A stretch of 64,000 nucleotides of DNA from Delphinapterus leucas (GCF_002288925.2 NW_022097996.1:7214699-7278698); one strand, 5' to 3'. Positions 10,666 through 22,837 are shown, counted from the first letter of the stretch. Notes: generated by a model not told the origin, from the sequence alone. Program-made: numbers and translations.

Positions 10666-11404
10666 CCCCTTGGCCGACTGTGGAAGCCACGGGAAGTGCC
10701 GAGGGCCAGAGAGCCTGGGCCAGGGTGTCTGCCCTCAAGGGGCTTATAATCTACATGTATTCATGACAGATGAATAAGTACACGAATGGAAACATTTCAT
10801 GGTATCTATCAGTATCACCGCTGCTTTTTCATTCGCTCCTCGAATATCTGTTGTTGACCTGCTATGCGCCAGGCACTGCACTAGCCTGTGGGGGACGTGG
10901 AGGTGGAGCCCCCGCACTGCCCTTGGAGCCCCTCCTCCCACTACTGGCTGAGTGAGCAAGGCTTCTGGACTTCTACCCCAGGGCTATGTCAGGGATCACA
11001 TGGTCAAGAGGGTAGAGGACAACAGCAAGAAGAAGCAAGGTCCCCAAGTTGCCCCATATACCTTCCTTCTTTATCCATCAGTGTGACTTTGGACCAGTCA
11101 CTGAACTCCAAACCTCAGCTTCTCCTCCTAGTTAAGAAAAAAAATTATTAGGGTGCAATGGAGTCAGAACTATTCAGCAAAGAAAAAGTTCAAGTGCCAC
11201 AACTGGAATACTAAAGCACGGACAAATGCTTCATGTGTACTGAAAATGTCAATTTGGGATTAAAAACATTTAAATGTCAAAAAAATAATAATATTTATCT
11301 CAAGGGATTTTATTAAGCTTAAATGAGACATTTTCAAGGCACAGGGCCTGACATATATTAGATGTTTAATAAGTGATAGTTACATTGATTCAAAAAATCT
11401 TCCT

Positions 11405-11706
11405 GGGCTTCCCTGGTGGCGCAGTGGTTGAGAATCTGCCTGCCAATGCAGGGGACACGGGTTCGAGCCCTGGTCTGGGAAGATTCCACATGCCACGGAG
11501 CAACTAGGCCCGTGAGCCACAACTACTGAGCCTGCACGTCTGGAGCTTGTGCTCCGCAACAAGAGAGGCCGCGACAGTGAGAGGCCCGCACACCGTGATG
11601 AAGAGTGGCCCCCGCTCGCCGCAACTAGAGAAAGCCCTAGCACAGAAACGAAGACCCAACACAGCCATATATAAATAAATAAGTAAATTTAAAAAAAAAC
11701 AAAAAC
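11405..11706 (+). mobile_element. CHR-family SINE, long form
   Basis: Full-length element: head 'cttccctggtggcgcagtgg', B-box 'ggttcgagccc', body 'gaggcccgcacaccgtgatg' and an A-rich tail. It is the last CHR SINE before a 10.5-kb gap. Confidence 0.93.
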
Positions 11707-12345
11707 CTTCCTTATAAACACTATTCCTGACCATTCTATGCAATTCTGAGTCATGTTTACTCCTTCCAGGGCAAGAACGAAGCATCCCAAAATACAAAAA
11801 CTCATTCGTGTCTTCATTCGTTTTTTGTTCATTTATTCATCTAACAAAAATAAAATTCTTGGCTACTGTGTGAATAGGCACACACACACACACAAAAAGG
11901 GTTGTGATCGCCATCCTCTTTGAATTTATAGCATACTAGAAGTGATAAACCAAAAGTAAATAAAAAAGCAAGCAAATCAATAATCACAAAAATGATTACT
12001 TCATATCTTTCTAAATGTTTATTGGGTTATCATTTTAAAATGTTGCCTTAATCATTAGATTCTGTAGGAAAATCACAGTAAAATTGTTTTTATAAAAATC
12101 TATTCCCCCAAATATTTTAATGGAGCTTATATGACTTCACCAATTCTCACGAAATTGAAGTGAAAATTACTATTGCCTTGTACTAATAAAATATATTTTG
12201 GTGAAATTATCTACTCAGTTACCAAAAAAAATCACAAAAATGGTAATTGCTTTGAAGGAAGGCTGTAGGGACACATTAATATATATGTATATGTACATGC
12301 ATACATACATGTGTGTATGTACATATATACATAAGTGTGCATACG
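11707..12345. other. AT-rich unique sequence with short simple repeats
   Basis: A short (CA)n lies at 11880-11895 and a TA/TG-rich patch at 12270-12340. No gene was recognised. Confidence 0.45.
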
Positions 12346-12349
12346 TAGT

Positions 12350-12975
12350 ACACAACCTATGTAACCACACCCAGATCAAGATATAGGATATTTCCACCAC
12401 CTCCAGAAGATTCTCTCTTGCCCCTTCTCAGTCAATAACCCCTTCTTTTACCATCAGTGAGTTTTGCCTATGGTTGAACTTCATGTAAATGGACTCGTAC
12501 TGTGTGCAGTCTTATGTGCCTGACTTTCATTCAACACAATGTTTATAAAATCCATCCACTATGCTACATGTAACAGTAGTCCGTGCTTTTTTATTACTGT
12601 GCAGGTACCACAGTGTATTTATATACCAATTTCTTCGTGAATACTGACAGTTTCCAAACTGGCTGTGCCAGTTTAACTCCCATCAGCAATGTGTGAGAGT
12701 TCAGGTTGCCCTGCATCTTCACAAACACTTAGCATTGTCAGTCTTTACATTCTCACCATTCTGGTGGACGTGTCTACTGTCTCTTTGTTATTTTAATCTG
12801 CATGTCTTTAATAAGCATAATGCTGAGCATCTTTCACATGCTTATTGGCCACCTGGAGAGCCTGAGTTATGAAGCGCCTGTTCATACCTCTGGCCAATCT
12901 TTTATCGGGCTGTTTGTCATTTTTTTATTGATTTGTAGGACTTCTAAAACATTTGAGTTGACAAATATGTTGACA
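12350..12975 (-). repeat. Ancient L1M LINE fragment, antisense
   Basis: The reverse-complement L1 3' region is recognisable by 'catgtaaatggactcgtact' and 'cccatcagcaatgtgtgaga', then 'cattctggtggacgtgtcta' and 'ttggccacctggagagcctg'. It is heavily diverged. Confidence 0.75.
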
Positions 12976-13500
12976 GTAATGAAATGATCTTTATCTGCTT
13001 TAAAATCGAGCTCGACAGCCCTGGCACCATAGCTAAGCCATGAGGACATCACTAAGTTAATGACGGAGCCCAGACAAGAGCTTGGGTCTCCTAACTTCCA
13101 CTGTGTCGCCTATTCCTCGGAGTATTGTAATGTTCACGCACGCAACCTTGATACGGGGAAGATGAGAGGGGATGTGGGGGAAAAATGAGCGCCACAAAAT
13201 GCTATTAAATTGTTCCTTTTTAAAACAATGAACAGTTGAGTTGTCACCCTGGACCAGGTCCCGGAGGATGTACCTTACTTGCTTATCACCTCTCGTTATG
13301 ATTAAATAAATAATCGTGACCTGTCCTACAGACCAAGTCTAAATATCGATAGATCACGGGGCTGAAGGAAATCAATCCGTACCAAGGCAAAAACAACTTC
13401 ATTTATGGAACAGTTCCTTCTGCTCTCTGTGCCAGACGCGTGGCCAGCCAGCTCTTCCCTTTCTGTCCTGCTTGTTCGGGGGTAGCTGCACAGAGCACCC
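12976..13500. other. Unique sequence left of the CTCF-motif cluster
   Basis: No gene or clear repeat. This stretch begins the repeat-poor block that continues to about 16 kb. Confidence 0.4.
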
Positions 13501-13524
13501 CGTATGGGGCAGTACTCTTTCCTG

Positions 13525-13538
13525 CCACCAGGTGGCAG
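13525..13538 (+). promoter_or_regulatory. Predicted CTCF motif 1
   Basis: CCACCAGGTGGCAG matches the CTCF core consensus CCASYAGRKGGCRS at all 14 positions. It is the first of three same-strand matches within 1.9 kb. Occupancy is inferred. Confidence 0.6.
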
Positions 13539-13699
13539 ACTCTGCCTGTTTTGCTCCCTCCGCAGCCTTCCGACTCAAGAGTCCACCGGGAGCACTCGCT
13601 GACCACCGCAGGACGTCTTCTCCAACGTCCAGCTTAACAACCAGCTCCTTCGTGTCCTTTAAGGTCCTCATGGTCAGCGCGATACTGGGCATAGAGTCA

Positions 13700-14370
13700 G
13701 CATTCGATCAAAAGCACAATCGATGAATGGAAGCAGAGCCCCCTCTGTGCAGAGATTTCTCCGCAATGCTGTCCACTTTCCAGAGGGCTCTGTTTACAGA
13801 ACATGACAGTTTACAGAAGCGAGGGGCCCAGCCACACAGCAAATGAGAGTCAGACCCCACATGAAAATTTAAGCCAAGGACCACAGCCATTAGTGTCCTA
13901 ACCGTGGGTTGGGGGAGGGAGCAGAGCGGGCTGAGGCTCTTGCCCTGCTGGGTCTGACCCAAGCACAGGCCAGTGAGGAAGTCCCCTCTTGTCTGAAAAC
14001 ACTCACGCACGGATGCCTGGGTCTGGAAAGGCCCTTAGAAATCATCACCACAGATGAGAAAACGGAGGCCCAGAGAGGGGAAGGGAAGCCACTAGTGAGG
14101 CCAGAACCCAGGAAAGGCCCCAGGTCTCTGAGAGGCAGCCCCGTGCCCCCTGCTCCACACCACGTGCATTTAGGGAAGGAGCTGGTCAAAATGATGGGCC
14201 ACCATTTACATTTTTTTAATCTTTTTAACCGTGCCTGTTTGGGAAAATTGATACGTGACAACTTGTGTAGGACTAGAAATAAATTGGACCGAAATTAAAT
14301 GCATCCGATGATGGTCCGAAAGGGACTCGAGTCACTGAAAAGCCCCTAAGAACTTTTGCTCTGTGCAGGT
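13700..14370. other. Unique sequence with old MIR-like fragment
   Basis: Around 14025-14110, 'cacagatgagaaaacggagg' and 'cccagagaggggaagggaag' look like antisense MIR/MIR3. The rest is non-repetitive with no gene seen. Confidence 0.45.
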
Positions 14371-14562
14371 GAGAGTGACCTTGGGCGGGAAGACCCCGCC
14401 CACCCCATCCCCACCCCTCTGCGGGCGAGCAGGTAGAGCCTGTTCTCACCACTAGGGGGCGCGGCCTACCTGCTTTTCCCGCTCGGGCGGGCGGCTGAGG
14501 TGTGCGCGCTTCTCCCATCCCCGTGGGCGGCGGTCTTTGCAGAGCCCAGACGACCCCTCTCG
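14370..14562 (+). promoter_or_regulatory. Small CpG-rich patch containing CTCF motif 2
   Basis: Dense CpGs and GC-boxes ('gggcgggaag', 'ccccgcccac', 'gtgggcggcgg') surround a perfect CTCF core match at 14449-14462 (CCACTAGGGGGCGC). Positions 14446-14501 form the first copy of a 56-bp module repeated at 15427-15482. No transcript evidence is available from sequence. Confidence 0.6.
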
Positions 14563-15392
14563 CCACTTTTCCACCAGTAGGAGGCAACATTCAACAACTT
14601 TTGAAAGAGTGGGACAGAAAACGAAGAGTGTGAACTTGGATATAACCTCACATCACACAGTAAGAACCAGAGAAATGAAATTGTACGTTGTTTGGTTTTG
14701 GGGTTTGGGGGGAATTTTTTTGCGGGGAGGGGAAGGGGGATTGGAAGGGGAGAGTATTCCAGTTTTGTAACGAAAGTCAATTTCTGACTGTTTAAGACAT
14801 GGAAATCATTAGCAAATATAAATTGATAAGATGTATCAATTGGAGGTGAAGTTTTTTAAATTGTACGTTAAAATGTATATGAAAGGAAAGAAACTAATTT
14901 GGGGGGAAAAGGGGAAGGCAGAGCAAATGTAATAGAAAGTCAGTGACGAGAACAGCACTGAAGTATTATAGACTCAGATGCAGCCTCCCTGCGTCAGGCC
15001 CAAGTGTCACCTACTAGCTGAGTGATACTAGGAAAAGCATTGAACCTCAGTTACTCATATGTAAATGGAAAATAATAATCACTCAAGAGGCCATACATAA
15101 GTTCATGCGGTTGGCACCGTGTCATGGTATGAGTCAATAGATGTGGTATCTATTTGTTGATAATAAGAATCAATGACACAGGTAAGGTCTGTACCCAGAT
15201 TCTGTTTCACAAGAGGTGAGAAGAGGCATGTTCCAAGGTACATCAGTGTTTTCTTATATAATAGTTCTAATTTTAATATGACCTTTGAAGTTCTCTGAAT
15301 ATGTATTTTTCATATCCATTTTTATACTTCAGTATACTTCTTCCTTTTATTTCACAATATAATGTTCAACTAGTTGAACAAAAAATCCAAAA
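14562..15392. other. Unique sequence with a degraded MIR
   Basis: 14990-15140 shows a MIR-like core ('agctgagtgatactaggaaa' and 'cctcagttactcatatgtaa'). 14690-14760 is G-rich. A perfect 14-bp palindrome 'ttcaactagttgaa' lies at 15365-15378. No gene is seen. Confidence 0.45.
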
Positions 15393-15516
15393 TCATTCTT
15401 TTGGAATGTTTCCTGTGGAGTCAAAATCACCACCAGGGGGCGCTGCCTACCTGCTTTTCCCGCTCGGGCGGGCGGCGGAGGTTTTTGACTCCATAGGAAA
15501 CATTCCAAAAGAACGA
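15393..15516. repeat. 34-bp inverted repeat framing a copied 56-bp CTCF-motif module
   Basis: Arms at 15393-15426 and 15483-15516 are reverse complements at 32 of 34 positions. The spacer 15427-15482 matches 14446-14501 at 53 of 56 positions and carries a perfect CTCF core (CCACCAGGGGGCGC, 15430-15443). Stem plus GC-rich loop resembles a fold-back insertion. No known transposon was recognised. Confidence 0.85.
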
Positions 15517-15529
15517 TGCTCTGACTTTT

Positions 15530-16020
15530 GAAGGTGTGTTTCAAAGTAATGATGGAGCTCTAATTTGAGAATAGTCACTGTCAGCTGGCTGGGTACCGCT
15601 TAAAGAGCACATCAGCTGCAACTAGTCAAGAGCAGCTGAAAAAGGTAAAGACAGCTTTCGGGCCAGCCGCACCTGAGGGCACTGCCCCGAGCCTCACCTA
15701 AAGGCTTGCCCTTCCACTGCTTACCAGCCACACCTTAGCAGGATGCCTGGCACTTGGGCACTGGTGGCACCACCTCCTCCAGCGGCCCCAGAGGCACCTG
15801 GTCTGTAACTGTCAGGTGGGCTCTGCAGTGGGCTCAGGTTGGTATCAGGGATGGGCTCCCTGTCCTGCTGTGCTCTACATACTAACACAGAGCAGCCAGC
15901 TCTGGATCTGGGTGGTCCACAGGGAGCACAGAACCAGCTCCTGGGGCCCCACCCTGCCCAGTGTCCTGATGAGGCTGTGCTGTCCCGGGCCCAGCCCAGG
16001 GCTAAGGGCATCAGCTTGAC
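15530..16020. other. Unique intergenic sequence
   Basis: Moderately GC-rich and non-repetitive. Short overlapping frames on both strands lack any family resemblance. Confidence 0.4.
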
Positions 16021-16021
16021 A

Positions 16022-16372
16022 TCTTAGCCTATACCGGCTGCTCTAACAAGATACCACAGACCGGCTTACAAACAGCAGGAATTCACTGCTCACAGTTCCG
16101 GAGGCTGGAAGTTCAAGATCAAGATGCCAGCAGATTGGGTGTCTGGTGAGAGCCCGCTTCCTAACTCACAGCCTTCTTGCTGTGTCCTCACATGGTAGAG
16201 GCGCTAAGGAGCTCTCTGCGGTCCCTTGTAAGGGCACTAATCCCCCTCCTGGGGGCTCCACCCTCATGACTAAGCACCTCCCAAAGGCCACTCCTTCTAA
16301 CCCCATCACCTTTGGGGGTTGGGATTTCAACGTGTGAATCTGGGGGTGGGGACACAGAATTCAGACCACATC
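16022..16372 (-). mobile_element. MaLR-type LTR (MLT1-like), antisense
   Basis: 'gctctaacaagataccacag', 'cacagttccggaggctggaa', 'gctgtgtcctcacatgg' and a 'gatttcaacgtgtgaat'-like end follow the reverse complement of MLT1-type LTRs. There is no internal coding. Confidence 0.75.
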
Positions 16373-19130
16373 AGAGGGTGTGGGGCCCTGGGTTCCGGGC
16401 TTTCAGCTTCCCTCTGTTTCTGACCCCTTCCCTGAGTACATACGCATCGTATCCCATGCCTGAGGAAGAGCACAACGTTTTTCTCTGCCTGGAGAAGCAT
16501 CCCAAGATGGGCCTTCAGTCCAGTCCAAGAGACCCACCCAGCGCTGGACGCAGTTTCCCTCATGCTCCACTAATCAAGAATAATGGCTGACATGGTGAGT
16601 GTTCCTCTGAGGCTCTTTGCTTCTGCTTCCAAGGCTCCGCCTGCTCTTGTCCACCTCCGTCCAGGGCTTGTCTCTGGCCTCTCTGTCCCCTAAGAGACAC
16701 ATCCTTCACTGTGCCTGGGCCCTGGACCCTGGGACACAGATGGTCCTTCTCCTGGTCTTGATTTCTTGATGATTGGTTGGTTGGGTCTTACGCCCATGGG
16801 TGCCCTTGTCCTGAGTGGGCTCACACTTCTGTCACCCTTGTTACTTTGCCCTGCAACATTCTCTGTTGCTTCATTTGGGAGCGAGGAGGTAACTTCCAGC
16901 ACCGTCTCTCCAGGACGCCCCTCCCCGTCTCAGAGAGCTGGATTGGTCCACCGCTTCCCCGCGACCTCGGCACTTTGGAATGTCCTTTAGGTTCTTTCCT
17001 TCTTCTGTAGAGTGGCACATGGTCAAAGAAGTGCTTACATCAGATCCCGATTGAATCATTCCCGGTATCAGCTAGACAAACTTTGCAGAGACCTACAAAT
17101 GCCCCGATCCCTGACATTTCCACCAAACTCTCATTTTCTCTTCCAGATTTGCTGACAATACACAGGCCTTCCCACCGGGCCCCCTGCCCTCCTAGGGCCC
17201 CCATTCCCACCCACCATCGCCTCCCCGCAGCGGGCACTGCCTAGATAAGACTCAGGCTTTCCAACCCGTGGCGCCAGCCTGGGGAAGGCAGACAGAGCTG
17301 GGGCCCTGTGGCCCCTCGGCCTGCTCCCCCAGCCCTTCCCTTCCCTGGCACCAAAACAGATGACTTCATGGCAGAACCCAGCTCCTATCAGCTCGGCCTC
17401 CCTGGGACCGGAGAGGGGAGGGAGCCTGGAGGCAAAGGACAGCCCGAGCTCTGGTTACTTTGGCACAGGCTGGGCCTCTGCGGACTGTCAGCTGCAGCCT
17501 TCAAATCCGCGTGGCCCCGGCCTTTTTCTGGGGGTTCCTGCTGCCCCGGCCATCAGGGCACATGGCCACCTCTCCTAGCTCAGCTTCCACCCCCCTCCAA
17601 GCTGCACTTGGGAACAAGGCCAGCTGCAAACAGAGCCACCACTTAGCCAGGCACAGAAGGGCAGAGGGAGTCTCCCCTTGTCCCCTGAAATAAAAGTCCA
17701 AGCTTGCTCCCAGGTCCCCACGACCCAGGCCTTTTATTTCCATCCCTGTTGGCCGTCTCAGTCCAGCCCAGCGCGGCATTCATCCAGCTCAGGAATTAAA
17801 GTCTCTGGCACGGTGAAGGCTCAGCATCCACTGTCCTCCTCTGGTGTCGTGTGAGGCTGTGGAGAGAGCTGTGGGGAGCTGGGGGAGCCCAGGGGAACGG
17901 CCGTGTCACTGCTCTGCTGGCTTCACAGCTGGGGTCAGTTCCCAGTCTGGTCCAGCACTGCAAGGGCTGGTTTCTGCCCCGGCCAGGTGGGGCTCGCCTT
18001 GTCACCCCTGGAGGACGGGCCTGGAGCTGGGCTTCCCACGGCCATGTGCTCTGAAGTAGAGACAGTTCCCTGCAACCCCAGTTGCCACATCTGTAAAATG
18101 GAAGTGTAACTGTTACTCCTCAGAGCATGTTGCAAGGACCAAATAGAGTAATACATTAGTACTTCATGCCCGGCGGGCAGCAAACACTCAAGAAACATGT
18201 TCTTTTCGTCCCCTGTCTCTGAGAGATGGTGGTCTGCCCCCGCTGGGCTCCCTCAGCCCCCAACAGTCTGCCTGCACCACCTTCAGGTGTACAAATGAGG
18301 GTTCTATAACTCCCCCCAGGGGCCCCTGGGCCCCCCTCTTGCTGGATCACAGGCCTCCAACCTCTCCCCCCAGACAAGGACACACAGTAACTCCTGGTGC
18401 CTGGGCACTTCAGCCACTTCCTGACTTCAGGAATCGCTAGATGGAGAAGGGGACATTTGTCACACATGAGGGGAGAACTGCACCGTGCCTTCCCCCACCC
18501 CACACGGGTGAGGTGCCAGTGAGGGAGAATGTGCCATCCGTACACATCCCAGGGCCTCTCTCTCCCTTCTGCTTGCTTCCTGTGCCCTTCCGGAAGCACC
18601 AGGCCAGTCGACTCTCACGAACGTTTGTGCAGACTCTGAGTGTCCCTTCTTGGCCAGGAGTCATCTCCCAGGTAAACCCTGCACCTCCCTCCTAGAGGTT
18701 GGATGCAGGGCAGATGGTCAGGGAGCAGAAGGGGCCTAGAACAGTATTTCTCATCCCACGTGCCACCCAGATCTCACATTGTTGCCCATTTCCCTCTTAA
18801 TACCTCCGATAGCTTCCTGCATTTTTGTGAGACTTTTATCTTTCCCTACCTGAATTGAATGCACCTCATCTCCCCGACAACAGCTCCAAGTATTGGAAAC
18901 GTGGTTTTTCTGTCTCTATCTTGTGCCCAAGAACATTGAGAAAGGAGAGAGCCAGTGACTTGCCCAAGGTCACACAGCTGGTTCGAGAATAGGATCTGGA
19001 CCTTCTGGTTCTGGTTCTAGAGAGCAGGCCTGTATCTGTCCGGCTGCCCCCAGGGAAGAGGCTCGCTCCCTCCTTTAGGGATGGCCGGGCCAGGACACCT
19101 AAGGCTTGGCCTCCAGATTCCCCTCCCAGG
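16373..19130. other. Repeat-poor GC-rich intergenic block
   Basis: About 2.7 kb contains only a weak MIR (about 18060-18190, 'cacatctgtaaaatggaagt') and an antisense MIR-like patch near 18950-18990 ('gtgacttgcccaaggtcaca'). Many overlapping short frames reflect GC content. No domain or exon was recognised. It could hold regulatory DNA. Confidence 0.45.
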
Positions 19131-19286
19131 CCCACAAACCTTTCCCCCGATCTGGGTGATGACTGTGAATTGCTAATGCTTACTGAGGGTCTTCCATGTG
19201 CTGGGCACTTAAATTCCCCCAGACAGTAAGACCCTCCAGGACCATAGTCTCATGAGATCCCATTTTTTTAGTTGTAATATCAAGTA

Positions 19287-19788
19287 CAGCAAGTCCCCTA
19301 CATACGAACCTTCAAGTTGCGAGCTTTCAAAGATGCAAACGTGCACTCACATGCCATCACCTGAGTTAGCTGACGTGCCTGGTGTACAGGGTCACGTGGC
19401 GTGCATCCTCTACAAGTGGTTGTGCTTTTGTGTACTTTACTGTACAGGACTGTATAGAGTGCGGTAGTACAGTATCTTTATTTCAATCCCAGGATGTCTG
19501 GAAGCAAGAGTAAAAGCAGCAGTGATGTAGCTGGTACTGCTGTACTTTTCAAGGTACTGTACTGTAAGAGGAACAATTAAAACAGCTTTAAACATTAAAA
19601 ATGTTTATTTTTTGTGTTTTTTTAATGTATTTTTTGTGTGAAAAGTATTATAAACCTGTTACAGTACAGTACTATATAGCCGATTGTGTTAGTTGGGTAC
19701 CTAGGCTAACTTTGTGGGACTTACAAACAAATTGGACTTACGAGCTCACTCTTGGAAGGGAACTCATTCGTATGTAGGGGACTGACCG
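19287..19788. mobile_element. Tigger-type (pogo/Tc1) DNA transposon, internally deleted
   Basis: Terminal inverted repeats ('agtcccctacatacgaa' at the left, 'ttcgtatgtaggggact' at the right) are flanked by TA at 19285-19286 and 19789-19790, the pogo/Tc1 target duplication. A short transposase-start-like peptide (MSGSKSKSSSDVAGT) survives near 19495. The rest of the transposase is missing. Confidence 0.85.
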
Positions 19789-19790
19789 TA

Positions 19791-22000
19791 TGGGCAAGAG
19801 TGCTGGTCAACAGGAACTGTCACCCCTTGCTGGGAGCAGTGAAAATTGAAACAACCTTTTTTGGGGGGAGATCGGGCTCCACGGTTCAAAACACGTGAAA
19901 ACCATGACCCCCAAATACTCCAGTTCTTCTCCGTGACCCTCCCGTCTGCTTCCAAACCTCTTCTTGACCCAGCTCCGAATCCCAGCTCCACATTAAAGCT
20001 TCACTCCTGCTTCTGGCCCAGTTTGGCATTTGGTTTTCCCGCTGTTTGATATTTAACCCTAGATTCTTTTATAGAATTCCACCGTGGACCCCAGTGTATG
20101 ACTCTTCCCAGTCTAGACAGGCTGTGTTTGGACTTGCGCAAGTTGTGGCCCTCACATCCAAGCTCAGGGCCCCGTCACACGGCTGTCACTGGGGTCAGGA
20201 TGCCGATGTGCGGTAAATCAGAAGTAAAAAAGTCTGAGGGTTTGGGGTTTCAATCTGACTGGAGAACAAAAGGCTCAGACTATTTCTAAGGAAAAAGCCA
20301 GCAGCTTCATCAACTACTGCTGGGAATATTAGGCTTATACACACACCCAGCCCATAAACCCCTCAAGCCCACCCTTAATGTCTAATTTCCCCTTCTTAAC
20401 CGTATTACACCTGGAGGCTCATGTTGGGGGCTGAGCAGGGCATAACTGTGACTTTCTCTGTCTCCCATCTCCCTAAGGATGCACACAGGGGCCTGGGCCC
20501 CAGGAGAACACAAGGGATGCCCCCGCCTCATCCACCGAGAGGGCGCTTGCCAAGCTCCCATGGATGTGACCCGTGGCTGGGCCCGCATTCCTCAAGTCCA
20601 GAGACGTGGGTTCTTCCCTTCCCAGCTGTGCCACCTGGGGCGAGTCATTTAACCTTTGCAGGCTTCAGTTTCTCGTCTGTAGCAGATGTGAGGAGCCCTG
20701 CCCCTCCCGCCCAAGTGGGAGGACCAGACATCATCAGGACGGGCCACCTTCACGCTCTGCACAGCCTGACAACATCTCCAGGCTTCCAAGCAGAGTCTCT
20801 CGGGCTCCAGCTTCTCCTTCCGAGCCCTGGATGCGGGGAGGTGGAGCCGTGTATTCCTCTGGCCTCAGGTTCGTCGCTGCTGGTCTCCCATGTGCCCGTC
20901 TCCAGGTTTTTACTTCACAAATAGCAGTAAGGACTCAAAACAGGCATTGTGAGCAGCCTGATCTATCAGTAGCACCGAGACCATGAATGTTGGACACAGC
21001 AGCAAGGGACACGGGGCAGGGAGACATGGTCTAGGATTATAAAATAATTATAATGCCAGAGGGATCTGAGACACGTCTCCAGACCACGAGGTACTTGAGG
21101 GCAGAAGTGAGCACTTAACTGTGTTCCGTTTCCTTTAGGACGAGCAGAGTCCCTGGCACTCACTAACCTATTGCAGAAGCCACAGCATAGAGGCTGACAG
21201 GGCTGGGAAAGGAGGGAACGTTGGCAGCAGAGGGAGTCTTGTTAACAGGGCCATCCCACCCAGAGTGCCTGGTAGACAGAGCAGAGGAAGGTTTACACAC
21301 CTGTTGGACGCACCCCTCAAGCTTGGCCACTTTGCATCCTCCCTTCCAGGCCACAGTGATAATGTGGGCCCCTGGGGTTACTCTGATTGGCTGCTGCCAC
21401 TCCCAGGTGATGCTGGGCACCCGGGCATCCCCAGCCACGCCGCAGTTGTGGCTGTGACCCCTGCTCCTAGGTCCTCATTGCTGTCCACCCGCTCATTGCT
21501 CAGAGCTGCTGGCCCAACCCAGCCGCAGGCACACCGTGACGACGGTGGCTTCTCAGGACGGGCGGGCTGAGGGCTGCAGAGAAGCTGTCAGCTGGAGTAT
21601 TATTGTCCAGATGTGGGAGGCCACTTATCTGGGACGCCCACACAGGGAAATGAGATAGTTTGCGGCACTTTTCCCACCAACAGTCTTATCTTGACTGGAA
21701 AGAAGATTGCGTTTGTGTGTGAAGACGTGTGTGTGTGATTTTACAAATTTCCGTGGATGCCTGTTTGAGTGATTTTCACTCCATGACTTCTGACCATATG
21801 GATTATGTTTGTGTGATTTTATGACTTGAATACAAAGTATGAGTCTCTGAAGTGTGTCTGTGTTTGGTGTGTCGGAAGAGAAGTCGATGGCAGTAAGGGA
21901 TGGAGAAGTGGGAGAGTAGTGAGAAACAGCGTCAGGGAAAACATTTAAAAGATGAAAACAACCGGTTTTGGTGAAAGGATGAAGACATAGGTATTGTTAT
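19791..22000. other. Unique intergenic sequence with one MIR-like fragment
   Basis: A MIR core is visible at about 20600-20700 ('gcgagtcatttaacctttgc', 'cttcagtttctcgtctgtag'). The 167-codon + frame at 20421-20924 is overlapped by other frames, runs through the MIR and shows no domain, so no gene is called. 21710-21870 is TG-rich. Confidence 0.45.
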
Positions 22001-22799
22001 CATTTTTTTAATTGATATATCGTTGATGTGCAGTATTATGTTGGCTTTTGGTGTACTACATAATGATTTGACATTTGCATATATTATGAAATGATCACCG
22101 CAATGAGTCTGGTAATCCTCTGTCCTCATACAAAGTTATTACTATGTATATATATATATATATATATAATTATTATTTATTTTTATTTTTTGCTGCGTTG
22201 GGTCTTCGTTGCTGTGCGCAGGCTTTCTCTAGTTGCAGTGAGCAGGGGCTACACTTCGTTGCAGTGTATGGGCTTCTTATTGCAGTGGCTTCTCTTGTTG
22301 CAGAGCATGGGCTCTAGGCGTATGGGCTCAGTAGTTGTGGCACACGGGTTCAGTTGCTCCACAGCATGTGGGATCTTCCCGGACCAGGGCTCGAACCCGT
22401 GTCCCCTGCATTGGCAGGCAGATTCTTAATCACTGCTCCACCAGGGAAGTCCTGGTATTACAATATTAATGGCCATATTCCTTATGCTGTATACTAACAT
22501 CCCTATGACTTATTTATTATGTAACTCGAGGTTTGTACCTCTTATTCCCCTACACCTATTTCACACACACCACCCACTACCCTCCCTTCTGACAACCACC
22601 TGTTTATTTTCTGTATCTATGAGTCTTTTTGTTTTGTTTCTTTGTTTTGTTTTTTAGATTCCAAATGTAAGTGAGACAATGTGGTATTTGCCCTTCTCTG
22701 TCTGACTTATTTCACTCAGCATAATATCCTCTGGATCCATTCATGTTGTTGCAAATGGCAAGGTTTCATTTTTTATGGCTGAGTAATACTCCATCATGC

Positions 22800-22837
<38 letters not shown>

